A stretch of 64,000 nucleotides of DNA from Saccharum officinarum (GCA_020631735.1 CM036223.1:14315252-14379251); one strand, 5' to 3'; shown: positions 1-12,998, counted from the first letter of the stretch. Notes: a model not told the origin generated them from the sequence alone. Translations and numbers: made by a program.

Positions 1-3000
1 AGTGTCGTGCCTGGTCGGCCTGGCTGGTTGTCGCTCACGCGCTGGGCTCGTCGAAGCCGTGTCTCACGAGACCGTGCAGCCGCTAGGGCAGGGTCGTCGC
101 GCTTGGCCACTTTTGTCGCGCGCGGGCCGAGCCTTCATCGCAGCCCCGCCCATCGTGCCATCGTCTTTCACTGCTGTAGGAACGATGTGACCCTCACTGT
201 GCCAATTGCCAGACCTCGCTGCACGTTTCAGTCACCGGTCATCATGTTCGCCGTCTTGTGTCCGGCCTTCGTGCCGTGATCTTCGTCTTGCAGGGCAGTT
301 GCAATGCCGCCAGCCGTCATCGAATTTCTCAGTCGTGTCTAGCCCGAAGCGGCCCTTCACCATCAAGGTCGACCCTTTGAACCTAGTCGACGCCAATCTC
401 GATGTCGGCATGCCCTTATTTTTCATTTCAAACTTGACATTCCATTCTTGATCATATACTATATATTATCATACTACATGACCTATCTTTGTTGATCACA
501 TATTCTTGTCCATCTACATGATATCTCTATTTATTCTATGTCTGTGCCGTGCCTTTGCCGCCGGTCTACTTATCTTCATTTATCTCGCTATGGATATGTG
601 CTACTCCAAGTCATTCATGAGTCGGTTGTATGTGTGTGTGGTGGATTCTTGTGATTGTTTGAGTTAATGATTGCTTGTGGATCATGCCTTCGAGATAGTC
701 GAGAGAGCGAGTGCTCGAATGTTGCAGCCGCGAGCTCGTCTCGCCATGGCCGTAACACCGAGCATATCCCTTCTCTTGTGTTTTAGTTGTCTTTCGCCGA
801 ACTACGATCGTTAGCTCCTGTTCTCGTCCCTAAGACGTGGTCATTGTGGACTCGGACACGATGTCGTTATCGACGCGGTTTTTACCCGCATGTTTCGAGC
901 CCTCCGTGGCCAACTCTATTGGGATAGGAATTAGGGGGACAACCTTTGTATATCGACGGATGCCAACTCGTGTAGGTACAGCTTATGGCCACGAGTTGCC
1001 TCGCTATGACCATCGGGCTCTACCTCTTTTGCTTTAGCTTTTGCTTTCTTTACTCTCTCCTAGCCACCTCATATGCCTGTGCCATCTAGACCCTGGCATT
1101 CCTCTGGCCCTTGCGGTGATGACCTCCTCACCAAGGACCATAGGAATAGTCTTATGCTAATTATGCGCCTAGGTCATGGGGCCATACGAGTTGGTGTGGA
1201 GCGAGAGACCGTGGGGTTTGTGCCTCCATTCTTTCAACCCTAGCCCGTTCCTATGGCAAGTTGGTCGAAAGAATGTGAGGGCTATTTTTCTGTTCTCTCT
1301 TCCTTTCCCCTATCAATCCTCATCGATCCAGAAAGATGTGGGTTGAGTCCCTCGCTTGTTTGGTGTTTGTTGCTTCCTTGATTCCATTCCTTCGATTCCC
1401 ATCATTTGCTATGGCGAGTGGATCAAAGGAAGGTGAATCCCGTGTCTCCTTCTGCCTTTGGCTTTTCCGTGCTCGAGCCCTTGTATGCTTGTACCTTCTA
1501 GACTTTAGCATTTCTTTGGTTCTCACGGTGACAACCGCACCATTTTGAACCCTAGAGATGTCTTAGTGCATTTAGTGCACCTAGGTCTTGGTACCCTACA
1601 AGTTGTTTAGGCGCTCGTGTTCTTTTGTGTGTCGCTCCTTTCCATTGCCTCGTCCTTTGCCACGACATGTGTATTGGAAGAAGTAGACCACCCTCTTCTC
1701 TTCTCTCCCCGTTCCACCCTCTCTTGGTTCTCGTCAATTATAATGGCATATGGATTGAGAGAGAACGTAACTTCTCTTGCTTGTAGTCTTTTTTGGTTCT
1801 CGTCAGTCTCCATGATGCTCGGATCGGAAGTCACGAGCCGTGGTGTTTGCTTAGGATAAACTAGAGTCTATGCCATTTTATTTAAGTCATACAGATCGAC
1901 AAGAACGACCCGGGAAGTACTAGCTAGGCTAAGACCTAAGTTTGTGCTTAGCAAATCACCACTTGCATTTCTTTGGCCCAGGGATCGGACATCCGCCGAG
2001 AGGGCTAAGTCGTTCTTCCTTTTGCATTCTTTCGGTGTAGTTGTTCTTCTGTGGCTTGTTGCCTCTCTTTTCGCAGTATTTCTAGGTCTAGTGGTTTGAT
2101 TGCTCTTTTGCTTGTTGTCGTATCGAGGTAATTGCATTGAGGTTAGCGTTGAACGGATCAGAACCCGTTGGAGAAAGGACATGCGGAAGAAGGACTATGG
2201 AGGAGTACGACTACAAGTGCACCGAGGATCTTGGATGCGACTTTTAACAGGTGTTCCACGTCCCACCCAACCTCGTAGAACCTATTAGACATGCTACATG
2301 TAGATGCTAGTGCTTTACTTTCTTGCAATTGATCTGTGATAGGTTGCATGGTAGACTGCTTGTAAGCCATTACCTTGTCGCAACCTATTCCCTTGCACAC
2401 CCGCTGTTAGGCTAGACGCTCGCTTACTACTTACTGCTTTACTTTCACTATGCATTATATCTGTGATGTGATGCTTAGTGAAGGAATAACGTGAGTGGAT
2501 AAGGCACGTGGTGCCGATAACTTGGTAAAACTAGATAATGAACTTGGGGAGAGCTTGGCGTGTGTCTTGGGTGTGTGGTGAGGGTTGAGTCGATCGGACA
2601 GGATCCTACGACGAGTCTTTGGGGCAAGTCATGCCGGAGGGGTGCGACCTGGGCATCCCTCGTGAGATGTACCTATGGCGGGTACATGTGAGAGCGGACA
2701 GGGTGTTGGTTATCCCCGGTGGAGGTGCCGTCGAGGCACGGGGTGTTGGTTATCCCCTTGAGAAGATATCCTATCCAGTCCCCTTAAGGACTGGTATGTC
2801 TTGAGAACCGGAATCATAGGACCCTTTGTACACACCACTCGCTCCCGATGGGCGGGAGACGATTACCCGACTAACTAGGGCGGTGCCACTACTACTAGGT
2901 TGAAAGGTGATAGTGTAGGGAGGTACGGGCATGGGGGCCCACACCCTCCTAAGACAGCGTAGTGACCTTGGGGGCCTGGTACTATGTCTCACAGTCTCAG

Positions 3001-3918
3001 CGTTTCGGTGGACGCCGAGGTGGCCCAGGGTTGAGTGGTAGGGTGGTACCGTACCGGTTGGGAGGCAGTCGGCATTAGCCTAGGCGGGGCACCGCCGATG
3101 ATGGTGATCTTGTGGATTACCAGGTGTACACACTCTGCAGAGTTGATCGATCTATACGTATAGCCGCGTCCGCAGATATGGACATTCCTATGACCTACGC
3201 TTCACTTGATTAGAGAGATGAGTCCTTTCTACCTTCCCCCTGTGTTTTGGTGTTGGATCCGGCTTTGGCCGTTGAGGCAAGGTATGAGCGGGAGTCGACC
3301 TTGTCGCCTAGAGAGTGTGGGAGTGTGGTGAGTTGTGTGTGATGGGATGGGAGAACGTGTGGTTGAGATGTGTTAAAACTTGATGAACTATTATTATGAA
3401 ATATTGATGAACTTGCATAGGAAACCTACAACCATATATTGGCCTTTTCTTCTACCCTTGCATTCCACTTACCACAAAGCATACGCAAAAGCATAGGGTG
3501 GGAGACAGTGGCCAGTACAAATCGTACTGATAGATTTTGGACAGGTTTGGACGAAATCTATGATGACCACGAGGACTAAGATTAGGAGTAGATGGTCTCG
3601 TGCCTATGCTCAAGTGTGGTTAAGAAGATGGAGTCTACGCCCGCTGATATTCTACGCCAACTCTGATGACTGCCGTGAAGGAGGAGCCTTCATCTGCTGT
3701 TGCAACGATTCTGATGAAGATGTGTGTGCGTTTTCGCTAGATTAATCTATGTAATAGGTGTGTTAACCAGTGTTGTAAAGCCTTGTAACTTGTAATTCTT
3801 CGATGTATGACTATGATATCAGCTAATAATTGATAATGTGATGGATCGCTCTCGTGATCTACTACATTATAAATCGTATCTGTGGATTCTCCCTTCGAGG
3901 AAAATCGAGGTCGTTTCA
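1..3918 (+). repeat. 5' LTR of the LARD, left part cut off by the window edge
   Basis: From about 149 to 3918 this matches 8604-12366 with scattered substitutions and small indels. It ends in TTTCA directly before the primer site. It holds two copies of GTGTTGGTTATCCCC (about 2701-2756) and the block GTGTACACACTCTGCAGAG (3124-3142). Positions 1-148 are GC-rich and do not match the corresponding stretch upstream of 8604 in the 3' LTR, so the two LTRs differ there by a replacement or indel. The small ORFs inside have no recognisable domains. Confidence 0.85.
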
Positions 3919-3920
3919 GG

Positions 3921-3933
3921 TGGTATCAGAGCC
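3921..3933 (+). other. Primer-binding site, tRNA-iMet type
   Basis: TGGTATCAGAGCC lies 2 nt after the LTR end. It is complementary to the 3' end of initiator tRNA-Met, the standard primer of plant Gypsy and many Copia elements. It marks the start of minus-strand DNA synthesis and shows that the element runs on the + strand. Confidence 0.93.
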
Positions 3934-6802
3934 ATACTTGACCCTAGGACGAGACCCGTAGAACCAAACACTAGTTTAGAAGCCAAAACATCTTGTCTGG
4001 AGTAGAATTATGGGTGCTAACACTTGTTTCCCTCCCCGCCTTGAATTATGCCGCCAACTGGCCTTCCCAAACATGGAAAGTTGACCTTTATGAAATATAC
4101 CCCTTACCGCCCACGCTAGTCGGTACATGTATGAGGCTTGAAGGTTTAGGAGTCACCTTCTGCCAACACTATGCATATAGGAGTTGTAATGCTGCTTGTT
4201 TGCCTAGATATTGTGTTTATTGTGCTTCTTATGCTTCTTATTATTTGAGTGTAAGCTGTAGAAGCTATTTTGTGTATATGAGACTCCACGTACCGGATAA
4301 CCTAGCCGGACAAACCCAATGCCATCCTATGACTGGATAAGAGACCCCCGACTAACAAGAGTTAAAATGTAAATCTGATGCATCATGTCTTTCCCAAACT
4401 GTTTCAAAAAATATTTTTGGCTTCCAACTAAATGCGTTTTCAAAATTGCCCTCCCTCTGTTGTTTCAAAAAGTCCCCTCTTTAGCAAAAGAATTTCGGTT
4501 TCAAGGGAAAACGGTTTTTAAAACTTCTTAAAAGTTTTCCTATTTCACAAGAAAAACAGTTTTAATTCTTTTCTCAACCTGATTTGATAGCAAAAGCTCT
4601 TTGCGAAATAGTTTGAAAACCCATCTCCTTTCAAAAGTGTTAAAATTTTGCTTCCAAAAAAAAGAGTTTTGCTTTACGATCAACAAAATGTTTTCAAACC
4701 AAAATCATTGGCTCAGTTTTATTTAAAAAAGCTTTTGATTTCAACCTGGGAGCCAAGTTCCTTTCAAAACAAATCCTGTTTTCAAAAAGGGTTTGCAATT
4801 GATTTATAAAGCAAGATTCTTGAGAAAATATTTTGTTTATAACCTTTCCAAAAATTTTAGCAAAGCCAAAATTAACTATCCAAATCTAGTTTCAAAGTGT
4901 TGCTTCGGAAAAAGTTTCTGAAAACAAAAATTCGATTGCGAAAGCTTTACCTTTCAAATGAGAAATGATTTGAAATCATCTTCAAACTACTATTGTTTTC
5001 AAAAAAAAGGGGAAAGCAACTCTTTGTTTTAAAAAAAAATGAGTTTCAAAATCTTTTGATTTGAAATCTTCCAAAAGAAAAGTGTTTTGATTTAGAAAAC
5101 AAAAGCTTTCAGAGGATTTTGTTTTCGAAACTTGCATGAATTTCAACATGTTTTTCAAAAGTTTTGCAACTCACCCTCCCTCATCATTCAAATAGAATTT
5201 CAAAAACCTGCATGTCATGAAAAGTTTTGGAAAAACCCTGGTATTTGCAAAACGTTTTCATGAAAATGGTTTCAAATTTCGTGAGCTCGCTATTTCAAAA
5301 CATCTTTTTCCAAAAAGTCCGTTTATAAAAAGTGTATAAATTTGAATTGATTTCTAAAACTTTCCCTCTCGAAAGGCACAAATGTTTTTGAAAAATCGTT
5401 TTGAAAGAGGTTTTGGAAAAATAAAAACCCTTCTATAAAAGTTTTGATTTCACAAACTGAAAATCTATTTAAAGTGTTTTCAGAAATCTCTTCTAATAAA
5501 CTATTTTGACCTAAAAATTCAAAAGTTTTGATTTGAGGTTTCAAAAAAACCAAAGCGGGTTACAACCTATTTCAATTATCTTTGTGTTGATTTGATTTCA
5601 AAATCTAAAGGTTGTGACCTTCCCCCTTGCAAGAAATTGCAAAACAAAATATTTAAAACTATGTTTTCCAAAACATGACTTCCAAAACCATTTTACAAAG
5701 GCTTTTCCTTGTCCTTTCGTAAAACTCTCCCCTCCCACTAGCTTGGGATTTCGAGTTGTTGCCAGGGACTTAATTGGTAGTGGGCTGATCATAACCCTTG
5801 GTGCCGCTACGAAACTTGGAGCCCCATGTGTGATGCATCCACATGGCCGCCGCCGGGCGTACGTAGGTATTGAGGTACGTGACTGTGACCGCTTCCAAAT
5901 GGTACCCGCATACAACACTAATCCTAAGCTTAGCTTTTCAAAAACCCTACTTAAAAAGCAACAAGTTGAAAAGAGTTGTATTTCAAATAAAAGATGTTTT
6001 GGATTTCAAAAGTATCTACTTAAAAAAACAAAAAAAAACATTGCCTTGTTTTATCTAAAGTTTTCAAAACTCAAAGTTTTACGAAATAAACTATTGTCTT
6101 GGAGAAAAAAAGAACGGCTTTCAAAAAAAATAATAGAATTTTGAAAAGTTTTGCCCCATTCAAAACTTTTGGCCTCTTTCAAATATTTTGAAAACCTTAC
6201 CGAGAATTCAAAATGCCTTGTAAGAAGGTATTTCAAACTCTTTGTGTGTGTGTGCTTCAAAAATTTTGAGAAACGACGGTTTTCTTCAAACAGCGTTTTC
6301 AAAGGTGCATTCTTATGAAAACCCGTTTTCAAGGTCCCTTAAAAAAATGCATCATGCAAAAGGATTTTTGGTTTCAAAATTGAAAACCAACTTCAAAAGA
6401 GATTTTGTTTTTAAAAGGTAAACTATTTCAAAGTGCTTCCCTATCTTGCAAAAAGAAAAAGTGATTTTGTTTAAAAAAAAACTCCTTCGGAAGTGTGTTG
6501 CTTCAAAAACCCTTGTTTAAAGAAAAAGAGTTTTCCCAACTGGTTTCTAAACTTGCTTTACAAAATTTTGGGTGCGTGAAAATGTTTTCAACTGATCTTT
6601 AAACTTGCTCCTCAAAAACATTTGTTTACGAAAGCAAATCATTTCAAAAAGAATTTTTGACTTGGTCTGCAAAAGTGCTCTCCTTCTTTTATAAAAATGA
6701 TCTTCTCCATTCCAAAGGTTTTGTGAAAAACTGAAGTATAATGCCGGTAAAATCCATCTACCTTAGACGAACTAACAAGCCCTCTTCCAAATGCAGTGAC
6801 CC
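3934..6802 (+). other. Non-coding LARD interior, A/T-rich with TTTCAAAA texture
   Basis: Open frames are short and match no retrotransposon domain. Most of it is an irregular run of TTTCAAAA / TTTTGAAA words mixed with T- and A-runs, about one every 15-30 bp. The only contrasting block is about 5700-5930, which is GC-richer and holds short palindromic words near GGCCGCCGCCGGGCG. LARD interiors are thought to act as RNA scaffolds rather than genes. No packaging or dimerisation signal can be named from the sequence alone. Confidence 0.75.
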
Positions 6803-6840
6803 CTAAATCTCGGGGACGAGATTCCCGTAAGGGGGTGGAC
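6803..6840 (+). other. Polypurine tract and conserved pre-PPT block of the LARD
   Basis: The stretch contains TCTCGGGGACGAGATTC and then TAAGGGGGTGGAC, directly before the LTR start TGTAACATCC at 6841. The purine run is the plus-strand primer. The 17-nt block can fold on itself (TCTCG with CGAGA). Near-identical blocks precede the PPTs of the two other Gypsy elements in this window (46017-46055 and 58604-58645 on the minus strand). Confidence 0.9.
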
Positions 6841-9800
6841 TGTAACATCCCGGATTTTCAGACGACCAAAAATGCGAACTTTTTAAAAAAATTTCCTGTA
6901 ATTGTGTGAAGCATGTAGCTTCTAGGTTTAACCCGAGACTAACCCGCTACAAAGCGTTGCATACATATAGAATTGTTTGCAGGAGCGTGTCGGAGTTCTT
7001 TGGTTGGTTTAGGGTTTTGTGTTGGAGTGCACAAATTCGTAGCACGACCCTCTTGAATCCTTTCAAAACTCATCTCCGGTCTCATACAATTTACTTCTCA
7101 AACTTCCATTTTGGTTCTTCTCAAATCACCTATAAACTCTTTTCGATCTCTTTTCAAGTCTCCCCTAAACTCCTTGGAAATTTCCACTCTTTGATTCCCT
7201 GCTAGAATCCCTTTTAAAGTCATCTCAAAATTCCATTTGAATTCCTTCTCCAAAGTTTCCTTGGGAGATTCCCTTCTCGAAATCTCTCCTTGAATCCGCC
7301 CTAGTCCTCTTTTGTTTTTCCTTAGTTCCTTTTTGTATACTCCCCACTCCTTTTGAAATTCCTTTCTCAAACCCTTTTGAATTTCCTTCAACTCCTAAAT
7401 TCATAGAGGAAAATGCCCCATTTCCTTTTTATTCCGAAACCAGCCCAACAGGCCCACTCCCTCTCCTCCCCCTTCCTCCTTGCCTTGGCCCAGCAAACCA
7501 CCCAGCCTGGCTTGGAGCCACAGCGGGCCAGCCTACCCAGTGTAAGCCAGCAGGGCCTGGTTTCTTTATCTACCAGTCCAACCAGCCTCCCTTCCTCGGC
7601 CCAGATCGCCACCACGGCCCAACCGGCCGCCTCCCGCGTAGGCCTGCTCGCGCTCCACTACCTGGGCCTCAACCTTGAAACCCCCAAGCAGCCTAGCCAG
7701 AAGACGCCCCTGCCTGGAAACCCTAGGGCGCTCCACGCCCTTCTCCCTGAAGACCATCGCCGCCGCCGCGCCTAATGAGGAGAAGCCTCCGCCCATGTCC
7801 CGATTTTTGCGCCGCAAGATCCACGCCGCGTGTCCCTCCTCGGGCATGGACGCCAAGGATGGACGGAGCCACTCAAGCCCTAGGGCGCCACGCTATTAAT
7901 ACCGAGCCGCCGCCCATCTACTTCTCCCTCCAAGCCGCCGCCATTTCCTTCTTCCTTTCCTCGCAATCGCGTCAAGCCTTTCGGTGCCCAGCTAGCCAAG
8001 CTTCGCCGGCCACCGCGCCACCCAAGCTCGCCGCTGCTACCCTCTGAGCAGGCCACCGCGAGCTACTACCCCGCCTCACCGAGCGCCGCCGCCTGGAGCC
8101 ATCCTTGCCAAGCCTCGACCCCGTCTCGGCCACGGCAAGCCTCTCCACGACGGTGTCGTTGAGCTCCACCGAGACCGCACCGACGCCCTCCTAGAACTGC
8201 AACGCCTTGACCTTCGTTGAGCCGAGCACCGGGGACATCATCGAGCTCGGACGCAAGACAAGGCCGTGACTTTCCCCTGCGCTACGCCAAACCAGCTCGC
8301 GAGCACCACTGCGACATCATCACCCGGCCCTGCTCCGTCCATGATGCTGCCAACTAGCGGCCAAAGCTACCATCCTGGAACGTCTACGTCACGCCGCTCG
8401 TGTCCTAAGGCGGCAACATCACCGCCATCCTCATCGTGCCACGCTGCTCCGAGCCAGACTCGTCGAGCAGCAGCCGAACACCCGCTTCCACGGCCGCACC
8501 TCGCCTTCGTCCTCGAGGGCCATCGGTGAGCTGCCAACACCCCAACTCCACTCTTTTCCCTTCTCGTCCTTGGCCTTGCCGTTCAACCATCTGAAACCGG
8601 CCATCGTGCCATCGTCTTTCACTGCTGTAGGAACGATGTGACCCTCACTGTGCCAATTGCCAGACCTCGCTGCACGTTTCGGTCACCGGTCATCATGTTT
8701 GCCGTCTTGTGTCCGGCCTTCGTGCCGTGATCTTCGTCTTGCAGGGCAGTTGCAATGCCGCCAGCCGTCATCGAATTTCTCAGTCGTGTCTAGCCCGAAG
8801 CGGCCCTTCACCATCAAGGTCGACCCTTTGAACCTAGTCGATGCCAATCTTGATGTCGGCAAGCCCTTATTTTTCATTTCAAACTTGACATTCCATACTT
8901 GATCATATACTATATATTATCATACTACATGACCTATCTTTGTTGATCACATATTCTTGTCCATCTACATGATATCTCTATTTATTCTATGTTTGTGCCG
9001 TGCCTTTGCCGCCGGTCTACTTATCTTCATTTATCTCGCTATGGATATGTGCTACTCCAAGTCATTCATGAGTCGGTTGTATGTGTGTGTGGTGGATTCT
9101 TGTGATTGTTTGAGTCAATGATTGCTTGGGGATCATGCCTTCGAGATAGTCGAGAGAGCGAGTGCTCGAATGTTGCAGCCGCGAGCTCGTCTCGCCATGG
9201 CCGTAACACCGAGCATATCCCTTCTCTTGTGTTTTAGTTGTCTTCCGCCGAACTATGATCGTTAGCTCCTGTTCTCGTCCCTAAGACGTGGTCATTGTGG
9301 ACTCGGACACGATGTCGTTATCGACGCGGTTTTTACCCGCATGTTTCGAGCCCTCTGTGGCCAACTCTATTGGGATAGGAATTAGGGGACAACCTTTGTA
9401 TATCGACGGATGCCAACTCGTGTAGGTACAGCTTATGGCCGCGAGTTGCCTCGCTATGACCATCGGGCTCTACCTCTTTTGCTTTAGCTTTTGCTTTCTT
9501 TACTCTCTCCTAGCCACCTCATATGCCTATGCCACCTAGACCCTGGCATTCCTTTGGCCCTTGCGGTGATGACCTCCTCGCCAAGGACCATAGGAATAGT
9601 CTTGTGCTAATTATGCGCCTAGGTCATGGGGCCATACGAGTTGGTGTGGAGCGAGAGACCGTGGGGTTTGTGCCTCCATTCTTTCAACCCTAGCCCGTTC
9701 TCGTGGCAAGTTGGTCGAAAGAATGTGAGGGCTATTTTTCTATTCTCTCTTCCTTTCCCCTATCAATCCTCGTCGGTCCAGAAAGATGTGGGTTGAGTCC

Positions 9801-12366
9801 CTCGCTTGTTTGGTGTTTGTTGCTTCCTTGATTCCATTCCTTCGATTCCCGTCATTTGCTATGGCGAGTGGATCAAAGGAAGGTGAATCCCGTGTCTCCT
9901 TTCGCCTTTGGCTTTTCCGTGCTCGAGCCCTTGTATGCTTGTACCTTCTAGACCTTAGCATTTCTTTGGTTCTCATGGTGACAACCGCACCATTTCAAAC
10001 CCTTGAGATGTCTTAGTGCATTTAGTGCACCTAGGTCTTGGTACCCTACAAGTTGTTTAGGCGCTCATGTTCTTTTGTGTGTCGCTCCTTTCCATTGCCT
10101 CTTCCTTTGCCACGACGTGTGTATTGGAAGAAGTAGACCGCCCTCTTCTCTTCTCTCCCCGTTCCACCCTCTCTTGGTTCTCATCAATTATAATGGCATA
10201 TGGATTGAGAGAGAACGTAACTTCTCTTGCTTGTAGTCTTTTTGGTTCTCGTCAGTCTCCATGACGCTCGGATCGGAAGTCACGAGCCGTGGTGTTTGCT
10301 TAGGATAAACTAGAGTCTATGCCATTTTATTTAAGCCGTACAGGTCGGCACGAACGACCCGGGAAGTACTAGCTAGGCTAAGGCCTAAGTTTGTGCTTAG
10401 CAAATCACCACTTGCATTTCTTTGGCCCAGGGATCGGACATCCGCCGAGAGGGCTAAGTCGTTCTTCCTTTTGCATTCTTTTGGTGTAGTTGTTCTTTTG
10501 TGGCTTGTTGCCTCTCTTTTCGCAGTATTTCTAGGTCTAGTGGTCTGATTGCTCTTTTGCTTGTTGTCGTATCGAGGTAATTGCATCGAGGTTAGCGTTG
10601 AACGGATCAGAACCCATTGGAGAAAGGACATACGGAAGAAGGACTATGGAGGAGTACGACTACAAGTGCACCGAGGATCTTGGATATGACTTTTAACAGG
10701 TGTTGCACGTCCCACCCAATCTCGTAGAACCTATTAGACATGCTACATGTAGATGCTAGTGCTTTACTTTCTTGCAATTGATCTGTGATAGGTTGCATGG
10801 TAGACTGCTTGTAAGCCATTACCTTGTCGCAACCTATTCCCTTGCACACCCGCTGTTAGGCTAGACGCTCGCTTACTACTTACTGCTTTACTTTCACTAC
10901 GCATTATATCTGTGATGTGATGCTTGGTGAAGGAATAACGTGAGTGGATAAGGCACGTGGTGCCGATAACTTGGTAAAACTAGATAATGAACTTGGGAGT
11001 GCTTGGCATGCGTCTTGGGTGTGTGGTGAGGGTTGAGTCGATCGGACAGGATCCTACGACGAGTCTTTGGGGAAAGTCATGCCGGAGGGGTGCGACCTGG
11101 GCATCCCTCTTGAGAGGTACCTGTGGCGGGTGCATGTGAGAGTAGATGGGGTGTTGGTTATCCCCGGTGGAGGTGCCTTCGAGGCACGGGGTGTTGGTTA
11201 TCCCCTTGTGAAGATATCCTGTCCGGTCCCCTTAAGGACTGGTATGTCTTGAGAACCGGAATCATAGGACCCTTCGTACACACCACTCGCTCCCGATGGG
11301 CGGGAGACGATTACCCGACTGACTAGGGCGGTGCCACTACTACTAGGTTGAAAGGTGATAGTGTAGGGAGGTACGGGCATGGGGGCCCACACCCTCCTAA
11401 GATAGCATAGTGACCTTGGGGGTCCAGTACTACGTCTCACAGTGTCAGCGTTTTGGTGGACGCCGAGGTGGCCCAGGGCTGAGTGGTAGGGTGGTACCGT
11501 ACCGGTTGGGAGGCAGTCGGCATCAGCCTAGGCGGGGCACCGCTGATGATGGTGATCTTGTGGATTACCAGGTGTACACACTCTGCAGAGTTGATCGATC
11601 TATACATATAGCGTCGTCCACGGATATGGACATTCCTATGACCTACGCATCACTTGATTAGAGAGATGAGTCCTTTCTACCTTCCCCCTGGGTTTTGGTG
11701 TTGGATCCGGCTTTGGCCGTTGAGGCAAGGTACGAGCGGGAGTCGACCTTGTCGCCTAGAGAGTGTGAGAGTGTGGTGAGATGTGTGTGATGGGATGGGA
11801 GAACGTGTGGTTGAGATGTGTTAAAACTTGATGAACTATTATTATAAAATATTGATGAACTTGCATAGGAAACCTACAACCATATATAGGCCTTTTCTTC
11901 TACCCTTGCATTCCACTTACCACAAAGCATACGCAAAAGCATAGGGTGGGAGACAGTGGCCAGTACAAATCGTACTAATAGATTTTGGACAGGTTTGGAC
12001 GAAATCTACGATGACCACGAGGACTGAGATTATGAGTAGATGGTCTCGTGCCTACGCTCAAGTGTGGTTGAGAAGATGGAGTCTACGCCCGCTGATATTC
12101 TACGCCAACTCTGATGACTGCCGTGAAGGAGGAGCCTTCACCTGCTGTTGCAACTATTCTGATGAAGATGTGTGTGCGTTTTCGCTAGATTAATCTATGT
12201 AATAGGTGTGTTAACCAGTGTTGTAAAGCCTTGTAACTTGTAATTCTTCGATGTATGACTATGATATCAGCTGATAATTGATAATGTGATGGATCGCTCT
12301 CGTGATCTACTACATTATAAATCGTATCTGTGGATTCTCCCTTCGAGGAAAATCGAGGTCGTTTCA
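6841..12366 (+). repeat. 3' LTR of the LARD, complete, 5526 bp
   Basis: It begins TGTAACATCCCGG after the PPT and ends ...GTCGTTTCA. The stretch 7430-8600 is GC-rich, with proline/alanine-coding small ORFs in several frames, typical of CpG-rich LTR promoter DNA rather than a gene. From 8604 on it parallels the 5' LTR. It carries GTGTACACACTCTGCAGAG near 11571-11589, the doubled GTGTTGGTTATCCCC, and the same non-coding ORF shadows as the left copy. Confidence 0.88.
7893..7901 (+). promoter_or_regulatory. Possible LTR TATA element
   Basis: CTATTAATA sits at the edge of the GC-rich block. It is followed within 30-60 bp by C/T-rich leader-like sequence (CTTCTCCCTCC), as at plant transcription starts. 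This is position and composition only. The TATA match is imperfect. Confidence 0.3.
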
Positions 12367-12460
12367 AGACCCGTCACCTAGATCGAACTTGCCCAACGAG
12401 AGGAACTCCCTCTTGACCTTCATGAGGCTAGCCCAAAACTGGGAGTCTCCGGGCATGTAT
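12367..12460 (-). pseudogene. L1 LINE reverse-transcriptase fragment interrupted by the LARD
   Basis: The minus strand reads PGDSQFWASLMKVKREF followed by LSLGKFDLGDGS, the conserved C-terminal linker of plant L1-type reverse transcriptases, which normally continues to a QIRFWED motif. The frame is cut exactly at the LARD 3' LTR end (12366), so the LARD landed inside this LINE. The rest of the match must lie left of the window. Non-functional fragment. Confidence 0.75.
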
Positions 12461-12566
12461 TGAACCTATGTTAGAGTTTTAGTCATTTAACGGTGTTGTA
12501 TTGAGCTTAGATCTGACTAGTGACTAAATATATTAATTTTGATGTTATTAATGGCATACGATTGAG

Positions 12567-12770
12567 AAGATTTTTTTTCTCGAATGTGTAGGAGAGCTGC
12601 GAATCAATATACTAATATAAGAAGAAGAAGAAAGGGGTTTAAGGGGTTTAGAATCCATACAACACCACCCAAACAGCACCACACGTACATAACACTCACA
12701 CAAAAAAGAAGCTCATCAAAGACTACAAACAGTAAACAACCTTGACCATCAAACTACACTAGACCCAAGT
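12567..12770 (-). mobile_element. 3' tail of an L1-type LINE
   Basis: A T-run (about 12570-12577) is followed by CTCGAATGTGTAGGAGAGCTG. On the minus strand this is CAGCTCTCC...CATTCGAG then poly(A), the familiar 3' end of grass L1 LINEs. The element body extends right on the minus strand. The right limit is uncertain because the sequence grades into a block duplicated elsewhere. It may be the same LINE as the fragment at 12367-12460, with intervening decay. Confidence 0.6.
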
Positions 12771-12998
12771 AGCTGAATGAGATAGCAGGAACCGATCCCC
12801 AATTTAAAATGTTGATCCTGCTTCACCAAATCGATAATTACCATTAAGGAATTGATCTTCATGGCTCGTGGAGAAAACATTTTCCATTTTCGGCTTGCAT
12901 AATTCTCAAAAAAATACATCCTCTGTTTTATGAAGTTGTCGTTGAATGATCTATTAGTTTTATGCTTTGAATCAGCAAAATTTTGTTTGCTCACCGAT

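Larger units (their letters stand above)
1..12366 (+). mobile_element. LARD-type non-autonomous LTR retrotransposon (5' end outside window)
   Basis: Two long direct repeats (about 149-3918 and 8604-12366) are clearly homologous over 3.8 kb. After the first copy comes GG and then TGGTATCAGAGCC, the usual tRNA-iMet primer site. Before the second LTR (start 6841) is a purine tract, AAGGGGGTGGAC, followed by TGTAACATCC. This fixes the 3' LTR at 6841-12366 (5526 bp, TG...CA) and the interior at 3919-6840. The interior has no Gag, protease, RT or integrase motif in any frame, so the element needs enzymes in trans. LTRs above 4 kb around a non-coding interior define the LARD class known from cereals; assignment to that class is inference. 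The 5' boundary and its target duplication lie left of the window; the base pairs after the 3' LTR are AGACC. Confidence 0.88.

Noticed and set aside
3921..3933. tRNA gene fragment
   Set aside because: Only the 12-13 nt complementary to tRNA-iMet are present; position next to the LTR makes it a primer site.
7388..8590. Pro/Ala/Ser-rich frames in the LARD 3' LTR
   Set aside because: GC-rich LTR sequence with frames on both strands; no homology signal and absent from the matching LTR part.
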